Shown here one piece after another: positions 34,871 through 43,130 of a DNA stretch of 64,000 nucleotides. The notes below the pieces were generated by a model. It ran no database searches. It worked only from the letters and a program-made list of their open reading frames with translations, and was not told the origin of the DNA. Every line of letters starts with the position of its first letter. Position 1 is the stretch's first letter. Both the position numbers and the translations under genes were made by a program. Source of the stretch: Spirochaetes bacterium GWE1_32_154 (GTDB lineage: Bacteria; Spirochaetota; GWE2-31-10); the NCBI GenBank assembly GCA_001829315.1, contig MIAY01000001.1, positions 62,001 to 126,000 on the forward strand, read 5' to 3'.

Positions 34871-35971
34871 ATGGTAAATAACAAACAAACTATTATATAT
34901 TTAATTTCAACATTACGAAATTCCGGACCGGTTAATCAGACATACAATCTGATTAAAAATTTAGATAGAACTCAATTCAATCCTGTTATTATAACCTTAT
35001 CAAAAGAACCAGAAGATTCAAAAATCGATTTTTTTAAAACGTTGGATATTTCTATTCATACAATAAATTTATCAAGAATCAAAGGTATTTTCTTATTGAA
35101 AAATGCCATAAAAAAAATAGTACAAAATTATAATAACCCTATTATTCATTCACAAGGGTTACGTGCAGACAGTATAAATTATCAATTAAAAAAATACCCG
35201 ATGAAAATAACAACGATTCGTAATTTCCCGTTTGATGATTATATAATGAAATTTGGTGCAATTAAAGGTTTTATCATGAGCATATATCATATATCAATTA
35301 TAAAGAAAATAAAAAAACGAATAGCATGTTCTAAAGCTATAAGTACATTATTTAATACCGTACTGCATTGTAAACTTGATTTTATAAACAACAGCGTTGA
35401 TACTGATTTCTTTCAAGCCTCCAATGATACTGAAAAAATTGCCTTACGAAAACAATACAACCTTCCAATTGATGCAAAAATCTTTATTTACACAGGCCAA
35501 ATCATTAAGAGAAAAGACCTTGAAACACTAATATCCGGTTTTAATGCGTATAATAAAACAAATGCTCTTTTGTTGTTAGTCGGTGATGGTTCTTATTTTC
35601 CGATTATTTCAAAATTAAAAAATGATTCAATTATTTTAACGGGGAAAACAACATCGGTAATTGATTATCTGAAACTTTCAGATTTTTTTGTTTCCACATC
35701 ACTATCAGAAGGTTTACCCAATTCTGTCCTTGAAGCAATGTCCTGTAATCTTCCTTGTTTGTTATCGGATATTGACGCACATATGTGTCTGAAAACTGAA
35801 AGTGTTTTATTTTTTAAAACCGGTTCTCATGAAGATTTGTGTCAGAAACTCATAAAAATTGATACATTAACACATTCAGACAACAGAAAATTCGTTATAG
35901 ACAACTTCTCAATACAAAAAATGACTGATAGTTATCAAAAATTGTATAAAAATATTCAGGAAAATATATGA
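34871..35971 (+). CDS. Glycosyltransferase family 4 (GT-B)
   Basis: 366 residues, related in plan to its divergent neighbour. It begins IIYLISTLRNSGPVNQTYNL, has IYTGQIIKRKDLETLISG at the start of the donor domain, and STSLSEGLPNSVLEAMSCNL carries the E-x7-E motif. The gene is rich in Lys, Ile and Asn codons. Its stop overlaps the next gene's start by 4 bases (ATGA). With the propeller-like and GT2 genes it forms a tightly coupled operon for a surface glycan; sugar specificity is unknown. Confidence 0.85.
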   Translation: MVNNKQTIIYLISTLRNSGPVNQTYNLIKNLDRTQFNPVIITLSKEPEDSKIDFFKTLDISIHTINLSRIKGIFLLKNAIKKIVQNYNNPIIHSQGLRADSINYQLKKYPMKITTIRNFPFDDYIMKFGAIKGFIMSIYHISIIKKIKKRIACSKAISTLFNTVLHCKLDFINNSVDTDFFQASNDTEKIALRKQYNLPIDAKIFIYTGQIIKRKDLETLISGFNAYNKTNALLLLVGDGSYFPIISKLKNDSIILTGKTTSVIDYLKLSDFFVSTSLSEGLPNSVLEAMSCNLPCLLSDIDAHMCLKTESVLFFKTGSHEDLCQKLIKIDTLTHSDNRKFVIDNFSIQKMTDSYQKLYKNIQENI

Positions 35972-37185
35972 GCACATTTGGTTATTTAGAAAGAAAAATT
36001 GCATTTTTATTAAACAGTCTTCCATTAATAAAGAAAATAATTAAAACGGTATATGTGAGATTAAATTATCTTATATTCAAGTCAAAAACTTACTATGTAA
36101 TCGATACGAATCTCACGGTGAAAACACTCTTCACAAACGGTTTCTTTGGTTATTACACCTCAACTCCTTATAATACAAAAAACGACTACATTTGTCACGG
36201 GTTACGCTCTGATAGTGACCCTGTAAAAAACACTGAAATTGACATCATCCTAAACGGCTTAACGATTTCCAAAACGACATCATGGAATTATCAACAGGGT
36301 GCGATGTTACAGTGGCTTGATGACACCTCAGTCATTCATAATATTTTTGAAAATGGTCAATTCAAATCAAAAATCATCAACATAGTTACTAATGAAGAAA
36401 CGCTTATTAATTATCCAATATATGCTGTTCATAAAAATTGTGCATTATCACTCAATTTCTCAAGGCTGGCAAAATATAGAAATGAATACGGCTATAACAA
36501 TATCCCTTTTAAAACAATGACTTTTGATGATACTCATGACGGTATATTTCTTATTGATCTTACAAAAAACACTTCAAAACTTATAGTTTCAATAGAAGAT
36601 TTAAAAAATAATCAAAGTGACGCCAGAATGGATCAATCAGTTCACAAAGTCAATCACATTCAGTTTTTACCCGACGGGAATAGTTTTATTTTCTTTCACC
36701 GCTGGTTTAATAAAAACGGTGTAAAATACACACGATTATATTATAGTTCAATTGAAACAGCAGAACTGAAAATCCTTGCAGACTGTACGATGATTTCACA
36801 TTGTAATTACATTGATAATAATACAATTATCGGCTGGATGAGCATCAATGGAATAAACGGATATTATACAATTAACATACAAACCGGGAAAACAAAAAAA
36901 GTCGAAATTCTTAATGAAGACGGTCATCCGTCAATAACTCATAATGGCAGATATATTGTAACCGACACATATCCTGATAGAAGCGGTATGCAAAGCGTTG
37001 TTGTTTTTGACATACAACTCAATCAAATTATTAAGAAAGCCTCTTTTTTTTCTCCCATACAATACCGGGGTAGCACACGATGCGACCTTCATCCGCGATG
37101 GGATGCTGATGATAAAGGTTTCACTTTTGATTCTGTTCACAACGGCGTACGTGAATTATGTTCATTAAGGTTTACCGATGAATAA
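35968..37185 (+). CDS. Predicted beta-propeller protein of a glycan operon
   Basis: 405 residues. After a basic, partly hydrophobic N-terminus (residues 1-50) the protein is beta-rich with repeated PD40/WD40-like strands: LQWLDDTSVIHNIF, IQFLPDGNSFIFFHRW, HPSITHNGRYIVTDTY and HPRWDADDKGFTFDS. This fits a six- or seven-bladed propeller as in oligogalacturonide-lyase-like or TolB-like folds. No clear catalytic residues are seen. It overlaps the upstream and downstream transferase genes (4 and 8 bases), so it is probably part of the same glycan pathway, as a binding or modifying protein. Confidence 0.6.
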   Translation: MSTFGYLERKIAFLLNSLPLIKKIIKTVYVRLNYLIFKSKTYYVIDTNLTVKTLFTNGFFGYYTSTPYNTKNDYICHGLRSDSDPVKNTEIDIILNGLTISKTTSWNYQQGAMLQWLDDTSVIHNIFENGQFKSKIINIVTNEETLINYPIYAVHKNCALSLNFSRLAKYRNEYGYNNIPFKTMTFDDTHDGIFLIDLTKNTSKLIVSIEDLKNNQSDARMDQSVHKVNHIQFLPDGNSFIFFHRWFNKNGVKYTRLYYSSIETAELKILADCTMISHCNYIDNNTIIGWMSINGINGYYTINIQTGKTKKVEILNEDGHPSITHNGRYIVTDTYPDRSGMQSVVVFDIQLNQIIKKASFFSPIQYRGSTRCDLHPRWDADDKGFTFDSVHNGVRELCSLRFTDE

Positions 37186-37993
37186 ACCACCATTAATTTC
37201 TGTGATTATGTCTGTTCATAATAGCGAACAGTTTTTACCATTTTCAGTTGAGAGTATTCTCAATCAGACATACAGAAATTTTGAGTTTCTCATTGTCGAT
37301 GATTGTTCAACCGATAATTCTCTTACGCTACTTCGGGGGTATGAAAAAAATGACAGTCGCATCACAATTTTTACCAACCAAACCAATATCGGGTTAACCA
37401 AATCATTGAACTTTTTAATTTCACAATCAAAGGGTAGTTTTATCGCCAGAATGGACGATGATGATATTTCGTTACCAACGCGTTTTGAAAAACAAATACA
37501 ATTCTTTGAAAATAATACTTTTGATATTATTGGATGTAACTGCGATGAAATTGATCAAAAAGGTTTTGTTACAGGAAGTAAATCATATCCTGAAACCGAT
37601 CTGAACATAAAAAAACTGATGACTATTTGTAATCCGGTATCACATCCTTCAGTGATGTTTAAAAAGGAAATGATAGAAAAAGCAGGATGCTATAATGAAT
37701 CCTTTAAAACTTCTCAGGATTATGAGTTGTGGTTTAGATGTGCTGCTCTTGGCTTAACCTTTTATACCATTCAGGAACCTCTTCTATTATATAGAAATGT
37801 TCGATCAGAATTCAAAAGAAAATCAATCCGGTATAGAATTATTGATATGAAAATACGATGGAATGGATACAATGTAATGAAAATACCATTCTATAAAAGA
37901 ATTTATATTCTGATTCCTTTCATAATCGGAATATTTCCTATACATTTTGTCAGATTTTTGAAAAAATTTGATCCGCGAAAGTCAAAAAATTAG
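37178..37993 (+). CDS. Glycosyltransferase family 2
   Basis: 271 residues with a classic GT-A family 2 fold: ISVIMSVHNSEQFL at the start, FLIVDDCSTDNS, the DXD-like ARMDDDDISLP near residue 90 and SQDYELWFRCAALGL with the ED-type catalytic base region. The C-terminus is hydrophobic and basic (IYILIPFIIGIFPIHF), suggesting membrane contact. Similar proteins add hexose residues to lipid-linked glycans. It ends the coupled GT4-propeller-GT2 run. Confidence 0.85.
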   Translation: MNKPPLISVIMSVHNSEQFLPFSVESILNQTYRNFEFLIVDDCSTDNSLTLLRGYEKNDSRITIFTNQTNIGLTKSLNFLISQSKGSFIARMDDDDISLPTRFEKQIQFFENNTFDIIGCNCDEIDQKGFVTGSKSYPETDLNIKKLMTICNPVSHPSVMFKKEMIEKAGCYNESFKTSQDYELWFRCAALGLTFYTIQEPLLLYRNVRSEFKRKSIRYRIIDMKIRWNGYNVMKIPFYKRIYILIPFIIGIFPIHFVRFLKKFDPRKSKN

Positions 37994-38036
37994 CCTGGCC
38001 TATTGACTTTATCAATTAGATCAATATACTCTTGTT

Positions 38037-38888
38037 ATGAATATATCAGCTTTAATTTATATAATACTTTTTACTATAGTTGTTCTTGCAATGTTTCGAA
38101 ACTTTTTTTGTTTTGTGTTTTTAAAAGATCAAGTTTACTTTTCTTTCTTTTTGTTTTTATTAGGTTTTTCATTAGTGTTATTTCTAAAAAGAGTATATCC
38201 CATGCTCGATACAATATATTTCCCATGTATAGATAAAATCTTCGGGATGTTAAATTTCGTCTTTATTTCCGGTGCAACTGTTTTATTCTCAAAATATTTT
38301 TTAAATATAAATTCTGTTACCAAATCAACAAAGCGATATTTTATAATTCAATTGATTGTTGCATTACTGCTTATACTTGTAAATTTCTTTGTTACAAATT
38401 TAGAACTCTATTCTGAAATTGTTCATAGTTTAGTGTTTTTTTATGCTATCTATTTATTTATAATAATTCTTTATCATTTAATATTTAATTTACATCATTT
38501 AACAATGAGATATTTTATCAGGTATCTACTCTTTTTACTGATGCAGGGAAATATTATTGTGATTATGTTTTATTATACATTTAATAAATCACCTCCGGTT
38601 TATTTTCTATCGTCAATCTTTGTTGTTGTTATTTACTTAGAAATAGAACTGCTTATGAAGTCTATGGGAAATGATATTAAAATCAAAAATCAGGTAAATT
38701 TAGACAGTTTTGACCAGAATATCATTGAAAAATTATTGAATGGTAAAGTTTACAAAGAAATATCGTATGAATTAAACATACCGGTAAACACATTAAAAAA
38801 AAGAATTTCAAATATTTATTACCATTATGGTGTTGATTCAAGAAATGAACTTATATTAAAAATATTAAATCATTCAAATAGGCTATAG
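38037..38888 (+). CDS. Membrane-anchored LuxR-type HTH regulator
   Basis: 283 residues: seven or so hydrophobic segments (about 3-215) and a C-terminal GerE/LuxR-like HTH (IIEKLLNGKVYKEISYELN, then IPVNTLKKRISNIYYHYGV). This one-component plan puts DNA-binding directly on a membrane sensor. The signal is unknown. The final codons AGG CTA TAG belong to the left box of a dispersed repeat, so the native end may have been altered. It lies 43 bases after the GT2 gene and upstream of the sugar dehydrogenase pair, which it could regulate. Confidence 0.7.
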   Translation: MNISALIYIILFTIVVLAMFRNFFCFVFLKDQVYFSFFLFLLGFSLVLFLKRVYPMLDTIYFPCIDKIFGMLNFVFISGATVLFSKYFLNINSVTKSTKRYFIIQLIVALLLILVNFFVTNLELYSEIVHSLVFFYAIYLFIIILYHLIFNLHHLTMRYFIRYLLFLLMQGNIIVIMFYYTFNKSPPVYFLSSIFVVVIYLEIELLMKSMGNDIKIKNQVNLDSFDQNIIEKLLNGKVYKEISYELNIPVNTLKKRISNIYYHYGVDSRNELILKILNHSNRL

Positions 38889-39090
38889 CAAAAATCATGA
38901 GTTATGGGATTTGGTACTCCAAATAGCCTTAATAATTTTTTCATCCGCCATACGCAATATAATTGCGTTACGCAGTGTTTCGGGGTACCGAAAACTGTAC
39001 CTGGTCGTAATGGTTACAACTCCTCGGACATACACCGGCGTAGCCTCATGCAAAAATTCGAGATGAAAAGAGTATTTTTGCATGAGGCTC
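38879..39090 (+). repeat. Composite dispersed repeat, copy B (long form)
   Basis: Left box AGGCTATAGCAAAAATCATG, inner hairpin ACGCAAT/ATTGCGT (38952-38968), terminal hairpin arms 39042-39057 and 39074-39089 (16 bp, perfect, 16-base loop). Compared with the other copies it has about 70 extra bases between inner and terminal hairpins, including a small TTTCGG/CCGAAA hairpin. The rest of the gap to 39241 is A+T-rich leader of the ugd gene. Confidence 0.85.
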
Positions 39091-39241
39091 AAATAAAAAA
39101 TAATTATTTTAAATTATTCAATTAAAATGATTTATAAAATACAAAATAAATGATATATTCAATGTAAAATAATACTTTTACAAAATGAAAGTTCACTCTA
39201 CATATTTATAGTAAAAGTAAAATATATTTTAAGGTGGGTTT

Positions 39242-40576
39242 ATGAGAGTTACAGTTGTTGGCAGTGGTTATGTTGGTTTAGTTGCAGGAGCTTGTTTTGC
39301 AGATATGGGAAATACTGTATATTGTATAGATAAAAATCCGAACAGAATTAAAGACCTCCAAAATGGCATTGTTCCAATTTATGAACCAGGTCTTGAAAAT
39401 ATAGTTGTTAGAAATTACAAAGAAGGCAGATTAAAATTCAGTACAAATCTCAACGATGGTTTAAAAACAGCTGAGTTTGTTTTTATTGCTGTTGGCACAC
39501 CCCCAAGTGAAGATGGTTCAGCAGATCTTCAACATGTTATATCTGTTGCAAAAGAAATCGGTCAAAATATCAATGACTATAAAATTATCGTCAACAAATC
39601 TACCGTTCCTGTCGGAACCGCAGATAAAGTTAAACAAACAATTGCAGAAGAATTAAAAAAAAGAAATTCAAATATCGAATTTGATGTCGTTTCCAACCCT
39701 GAGTTTTTAAAAGAAGGCGATGCGGTAAACGATTTTATGAAACCGGACAGAGTTGTTGTCGGTGTTTCAAGTGAAAAAGCAAAACTTATGATGGAAGAGT
39801 TATATAGCGTATTTTTTAGAAAAAGTCCGCGTTGTATAATAATGGATGTACGAAGTGCCGAGGTTACAAAATACGCAGCAAACTCGATGCTTGCAACAAA
39901 GATTTCATTTATGAATGAAATGTCAAACCTTTGCGAAAAGGTCGGCGCTGATGTTGAAATGGTTAGAATTGGTATTGGTGCTGATGCACGAATTGGTTAT
40001 TCATTTATTTATCCGGGTATCGGATATGGCGGAAGTTGTTTCCCTAAAGATGTAAAGGCTATTATTAAAACTGCAAAAGATTACAATTATCAAATGAAAA
40101 TCTTAGAAGCTGTTGAAGATGTTAATGATTCACAAAAACATGTTCTTTCAAAAAAGATATCAAATTATTTTGATTTACATAACGAAACACTTAAAGACAA
40201 AACAATTGCATTATGGGGTCTTTCATTTAAACCGGAAACTGATGACATGAGAGAAGCTCCTTCAGTTGAAATAATCAACGACCTTGTTAAAGCAGGTGCG
40301 AAAATCAGAGTACATGACCCTAAAGCAATGGAAGAATCTAAAAAGTTACTTTCTGATGTCATGAACCACATAACATTCTGTGATGATAGTTACGATGTTT
40401 TTGAAGGTGCAGATGCATTTGCCGTTTTAACTGAATGGCATTCATATAGACAACCTGATTTTAAAAGAATTAAAGAATTGCTAAAGAAACCTGTTATATT
40501 TGACGGAAGAAATATGTATAATCCCGTGTATGTAAGAAGTCTTGGTTTAGAATATTTTGGAATTGGAAGGTTATAA
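39242..40576 (+). CDS. ugd: UDP-glucose 6-dehydrogenase
   Basis: 444 residues. The N-terminal NAD-binding motif is VVGSGYVGLVAG, the central helix is typical, and the catalytic Cys266 lies in GYGGSCFPKDVKA with Lys269 close by. The C-terminal domain has ALWGLSFKPETDDMREAP. It oxidises UDP-glucose to UDP-glucuronate with two NAD+. AAGGTGGG precedes the ATG. It shares one base (TAATG) with the next gene, an epimerase that would use its product. Confidence 0.95.
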   Translation: MRVTVVGSGYVGLVAGACFADMGNTVYCIDKNPNRIKDLQNGIVPIYEPGLENIVVRNYKEGRLKFSTNLNDGLKTAEFVFIAVGTPPSEDGSADLQHVISVAKEIGQNINDYKIIVNKSTVPVGTADKVKQTIAEELKKRNSNIEFDVVSNPEFLKEGDAVNDFMKPDRVVVGVSSEKAKLMMEELYSVFFRKSPRCIIMDVRSAEVTKYAANSMLATKISFMNEMSNLCEKVGADVEMVRIGIGADARIGYSFIYPGIGYGGSCFPKDVKAIIKTAKDYNYQMKILEAVEDVNDSQKHVLSKKISNYFDLHNETLKDKTIALWGLSFKPETDDMREAPSVEIINDLVKAGAKIRVHDPKAMEESKKLLSDVMNHITFCDDSYDVFEGADAFAVLTEWHSYRQPDFKRIKELLKKPVIFDGRNMYNPVYVRSLGLEYFGIGRL

Positions 40577-41541
40577 TGGGACATATTTTACTTACCGGAG
40601 TTGCCGGTTTTATTGGAGCAGAAACAGCTGTTATTCTTCTTGAAGAAGGTCATAAGGTTACCGGCATAGATAATATGAATGATTATTATTCCGTTGCCCT
40701 CAAGGAATGGCGATTAAAAAAATTAGAAAAATATGATAATTTTACTTTCCACAAAGGTGATATTGAAAATTATGAATATTTAAAATTACTTTTTGAAACC
40801 AATAAATTTACAGCTGTAATTAATCTTGCAGCAAGAGCCGGTGTCCGGTACAGTGAAGAAAACCCTTTTATTTATATGTCAACTAACGCCACAGGAACAC
40901 TTAATCTTCTGGAATTGATGCGTAAATATGATACTAAAAAATTTGTTTTAGCATCAACTTCATCATTATATGCCGGACAGGATATTCCATTCAGTGAAAG
41001 ACTGCCCGTTAATACACCGATTTCCCAATATGCGGCAACAAAAAAAGCTGCCGAAGCAATGGCATATACTTATCATCATCTTTATGGTATCGATGTTTCA
41101 ATCTGCCGGTATTTCACCGTCTATGGTCCTGCCGGAAGACCCGATATGAGCCCATACCGCTTTGTAAAATGGGTTATTGAAAAAGAGCCGATTACCTTAT
41201 ACGGAGACGGAAACCAGAGTCGTGACTTCACATTTGTAACAGATATTGCTCAAGGGACTGTAGAAGCATTAAAAGAAGTCGGCTATGAAATAATAAATCT
41301 TGGCGGTGGCAAAAAGCCCATTAAACTAAATGCCATGATTACACTCATTGAAGAATTTGCACAGACAAAAGCCATCATTAATTTTCAACCTGCTCAAAAA
41401 ACGGATATGCTTGAAACGATGGCTGATATTGATAAAGCAAAAAGAATCCTTAACTGGGAACCCCAGATTGATTTTGAAGAAGGTCTGGAAAAAACCGTTT
41501 TCTGGTATTTAAATAATCGGGATTGGTTAAAAAATATTTAA
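40576..41541 (+). CDS. NAD-dependent sugar epimerase, probable UDP-glucuronate 4-epimerase
   Basis: 321 residues of the extended SDR family: NAD motif GVAGFIG (8-14), catalytic Ser/Thr near 128-130 (ASTSSLYAG) and Y152-x3-K156 (QYAATKKAAE). The sequence VTGIDNMNDYYSVALKEWRL and RYFTVYGPAGRPDM match UDP-glucuronate 4-epimerases, which make UDP-galacturonate. Position directly after ugd supports this. It is slightly shorter than the usual 330-350 residues but appears complete. A composite dispersed repeat begins 16 bases after the stop. Confidence 0.8.
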   Translation: MGHILLTGVAGFIGAETAVILLEEGHKVTGIDNMNDYYSVALKEWRLKKLEKYDNFTFHKGDIENYEYLKLLFETNKFTAVINLAARAGVRYSEENPFIYMSTNATGTLNLLELMRKYDTKKFVLASTSSLYAGQDIPFSERLPVNTPISQYAATKKAAEAMAYTYHHLYGIDVSICRYFTVYGPAGRPDMSPYRFVKWVIEKEPITLYGDGNQSRDFTFVTDIAQGTVEALKEVGYEIINLGGGKKPIKLNAMITLIEEFAQTKAIINFQPAQKTDMLETMADIDKAKRILNWEPQIDFEEGLEKTVFWYLNNRDWLKNI

Positions 41542-41557
41542 AAAATTATACCCTATT

Positions 41558-41695
41558 GAGGCTCTTGCAAAAATCATGATTACTTGATGAAAAAAAGGGT
41601 ACTTTTTTTATGCTTCCGCCACATGCGATATAATCGCATTATAGGTAGCTTCTTGCAAAAATTCGAGATAAAAAAAGTATTTTTGCAAGAAGCTC
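41558..41695 (+). repeat. Composite dispersed repeat, copy C
   Basis: Left box GAGGCTCTTGCAAAAATCAT at 41558, GCTTCCGCC, inner hairpin ATGCGAT/ATCGCAT (41623-41639), terminal hairpin arms 41647-41662 and 41679-41694 (16 bp, perfect). Both stems differ from copies A and B by paired changes. It ends 2 bases before the -35 box of the trpB promoter. Confidence 0.85.
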
Positions 41696-41697
41696 TA

Positions 41698-41726
41698 TTG
41701 ACAACCCACTTTTATTATCTTACTAT
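41698..41726 (+). promoter_or_regulatory. Predicted sigma-70 promoter of trpB
   Basis: TTGACA (41698-41703), 17 bases, TACTAT (41721-41726), about 33 bases before the trpB ATG. No T-box, trp leader peptide or attenuator is visible between promoter and gene. Confidence 0.6.
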
Positions 41727-41758
41727 GTTTCTACAAACAGAATCATAGGAGTGTGTAT

Positions 41759-42964
41759 ATGAAGTATAATTTACCTGATGAAAACGGTTTTTTTGGTGAA
41801 TATGGTGGAAGTTTTATACCTGAAGAATTGCAAAAAATTATGAATGAGATTAATGTTGAGTATAACAAAGCAAGAAAAGACCCCGAATTCCAGAAAGAAC
41901 TTGCTTATCTTTATCAGCATTATGTTGGTCGACCTTCACCTCTTTTTCATGCACAAAACCTTTCAAAAAAATACGGTGCCGAAATCTATCTAAAAAGAGA
42001 AGATTTAAATCATACCGGTGCTCATAAAATAAATCATTGTCTTGGTGAAGTGTTATTGGCAAAACGACTTGGTAAGAAAAAAGTTATTGCAGAGACAGGG
42101 GCGGGGCAGCATGGTGTTGCATTGGCAACTGCGGCAGCGTTACTCGGTCTTGAATGTGATATTTATATGGGAGAAGTTGATATTGCTAAAGAACAACCAA
42201 ATGTAATCCGAATGAAAATATTAGGTACAACTGTTGTTCCGGTAAAATCAGGTCAACGAACTTTAAAAGAAGCTGTTGATGAATGTTTTGATGCGTATGT
42301 AAAAGATCCGGTTACTCAATTATATGCTATCGGCTCTGTTGTCGGTCCGCACCCTTTCCCTCAAATGGTTCGTGATTTTCAATCTGTTGTTGGAACAGAG
42401 GTAAAATCGCAATTTAAAACACAAACCGGTCAGGCACTACCGCAAAACCTTGTTGCATGTGTCGGCGGAGGCTCAAATGCCATGGGACTTTTCTACCCTT
42501 TTATTGATGACACCAGTGTAAATATGTATGGTGTAGAACCGGCGGGAAGAGGAACAGCTGTGGGTGATCATGCTTCAACAATAACCTATGGAAAACCCGG
42601 TATTATTCATGGTTTTAAATGTTATTTACTACAGGATGAAAATGGAGCTCCAAGTTCAGTATATTCAGTTGCCAGTGGTTTAGACTATCCCGGTGTTGGT
42701 CCTGAACATTCTAATTTGAAAGATATTGGGCGTGTAAACTATTTTAATATAACTGATAAAGAAGCAATTGATGCTTTCTTTGAATTATCAAGAATAGAAG
42801 GAATTATTCCGGCTATTGAAAGTTCACATGCAGTTGCGTATGCAATTAAACTGGCTAAACAAAAACCAGGTGAATCAATTGTTGTCAATCTATCAGGTCG
42901 AGGGGACAAAGATATTGATTTTGTTATAGATAATTACGGAAAACAATACGGTATACACCGATAA
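41759..42964 (+). CDS. trpB: Tryptophan synthase beta chain
   Basis: 401 residues from the ATG at 41759, which has AGGAGT 6 bases upstream; a GTG two codons earlier is less suitable. The PLP lysine is K90 ([10 protein letters not shown]) and the catalytic Glu is E112 ([11 protein letters not shown]); PLP-phosphate loop [10 protein letters not shown] follows. It catalyses indole plus serine to tryptophan and is of the TrpB1 type by length and sequence. No trpA or other trp gene is beside it, so it is transcribed alone between sugar genes, with its own promoter and terminator. Confidence 0.95.
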   Translation: MKYNLPDENGFFGEYGGSFIPEELQKIMNEINVEYNKARKDPEFQKELAYLYQHYVGRPSPLFHAQNLSKKYGAEIYLKREDLNHTGAHKINHCLGEVLLAKRLGKKKVIAETGAGQHGVALATAAALLGLECDIYMGEVDIAKEQPNVIRMKILGTTVVPVKSGQRTLKEAVDECFDAYVKDPVTQLYAIGSVVGPHPFPQMVRDFQSVVGTEVKSQFKTQTGQALPQNLVACVGGGSNAMGLFYPFIDDTSVNMYGVEPAGRGTAVGDHASTITYGKPGIIHGFKCYLLQDENGAPSSVYSVASGLDYPGVGPEHSNLKDIGRVNYFNITDKEAIDAFFELSRIEGIIPAIESSHAVAYAIKLAKQKPGESIVVNLSGRGDKDIDFVIDNYGKQYGIHR

Positions 42965-42974
42965 TTACTTTAAG

Positions 42975-43001
42975 GGCGACTCAATCAGAGTCGCCTGTTT
43001 T
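42975..43001 (+). terminator. Rho-independent terminator after trpB
   Basis: GGCGACTC and GAGTCGCC form an 8-bp G+C-rich stem with a 5-base loop (42975-42995), followed by TGTTTTAT. It is the clearest intrinsic terminator in the window. Confidence 0.85.
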
Positions 43002-43047
43002 ATTAGAATACACAAGCCATAAAAAATTATACAAAAAAACCAAAGGG

Positions 43048-43075
43048 TTGCAATTTTTTCATATAAAGTTATAAT
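43048..43075 (+). promoter_or_regulatory. Predicted promoter of the trehalose operon
   Basis: TTGCAA (43048-43053), 16 bases, TATAAT (43070-43075), 55 bases before treS. No operator-like dyad is apparent. Confidence 0.5.
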
Positions 43076-43130
43076 AAAAAAGGATCATCAATAAGATCTT
43101 TACAATAACTTAAAAAGATGGCGGTGTAAT

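Noticed and set aside
41542-41758. Riboswitch or T-box leader before trpB
   Set aside because: The gap is filled by the dispersed repeat and a simple promoter; no T-box sequence, leader peptide or antiterminator pair was found.
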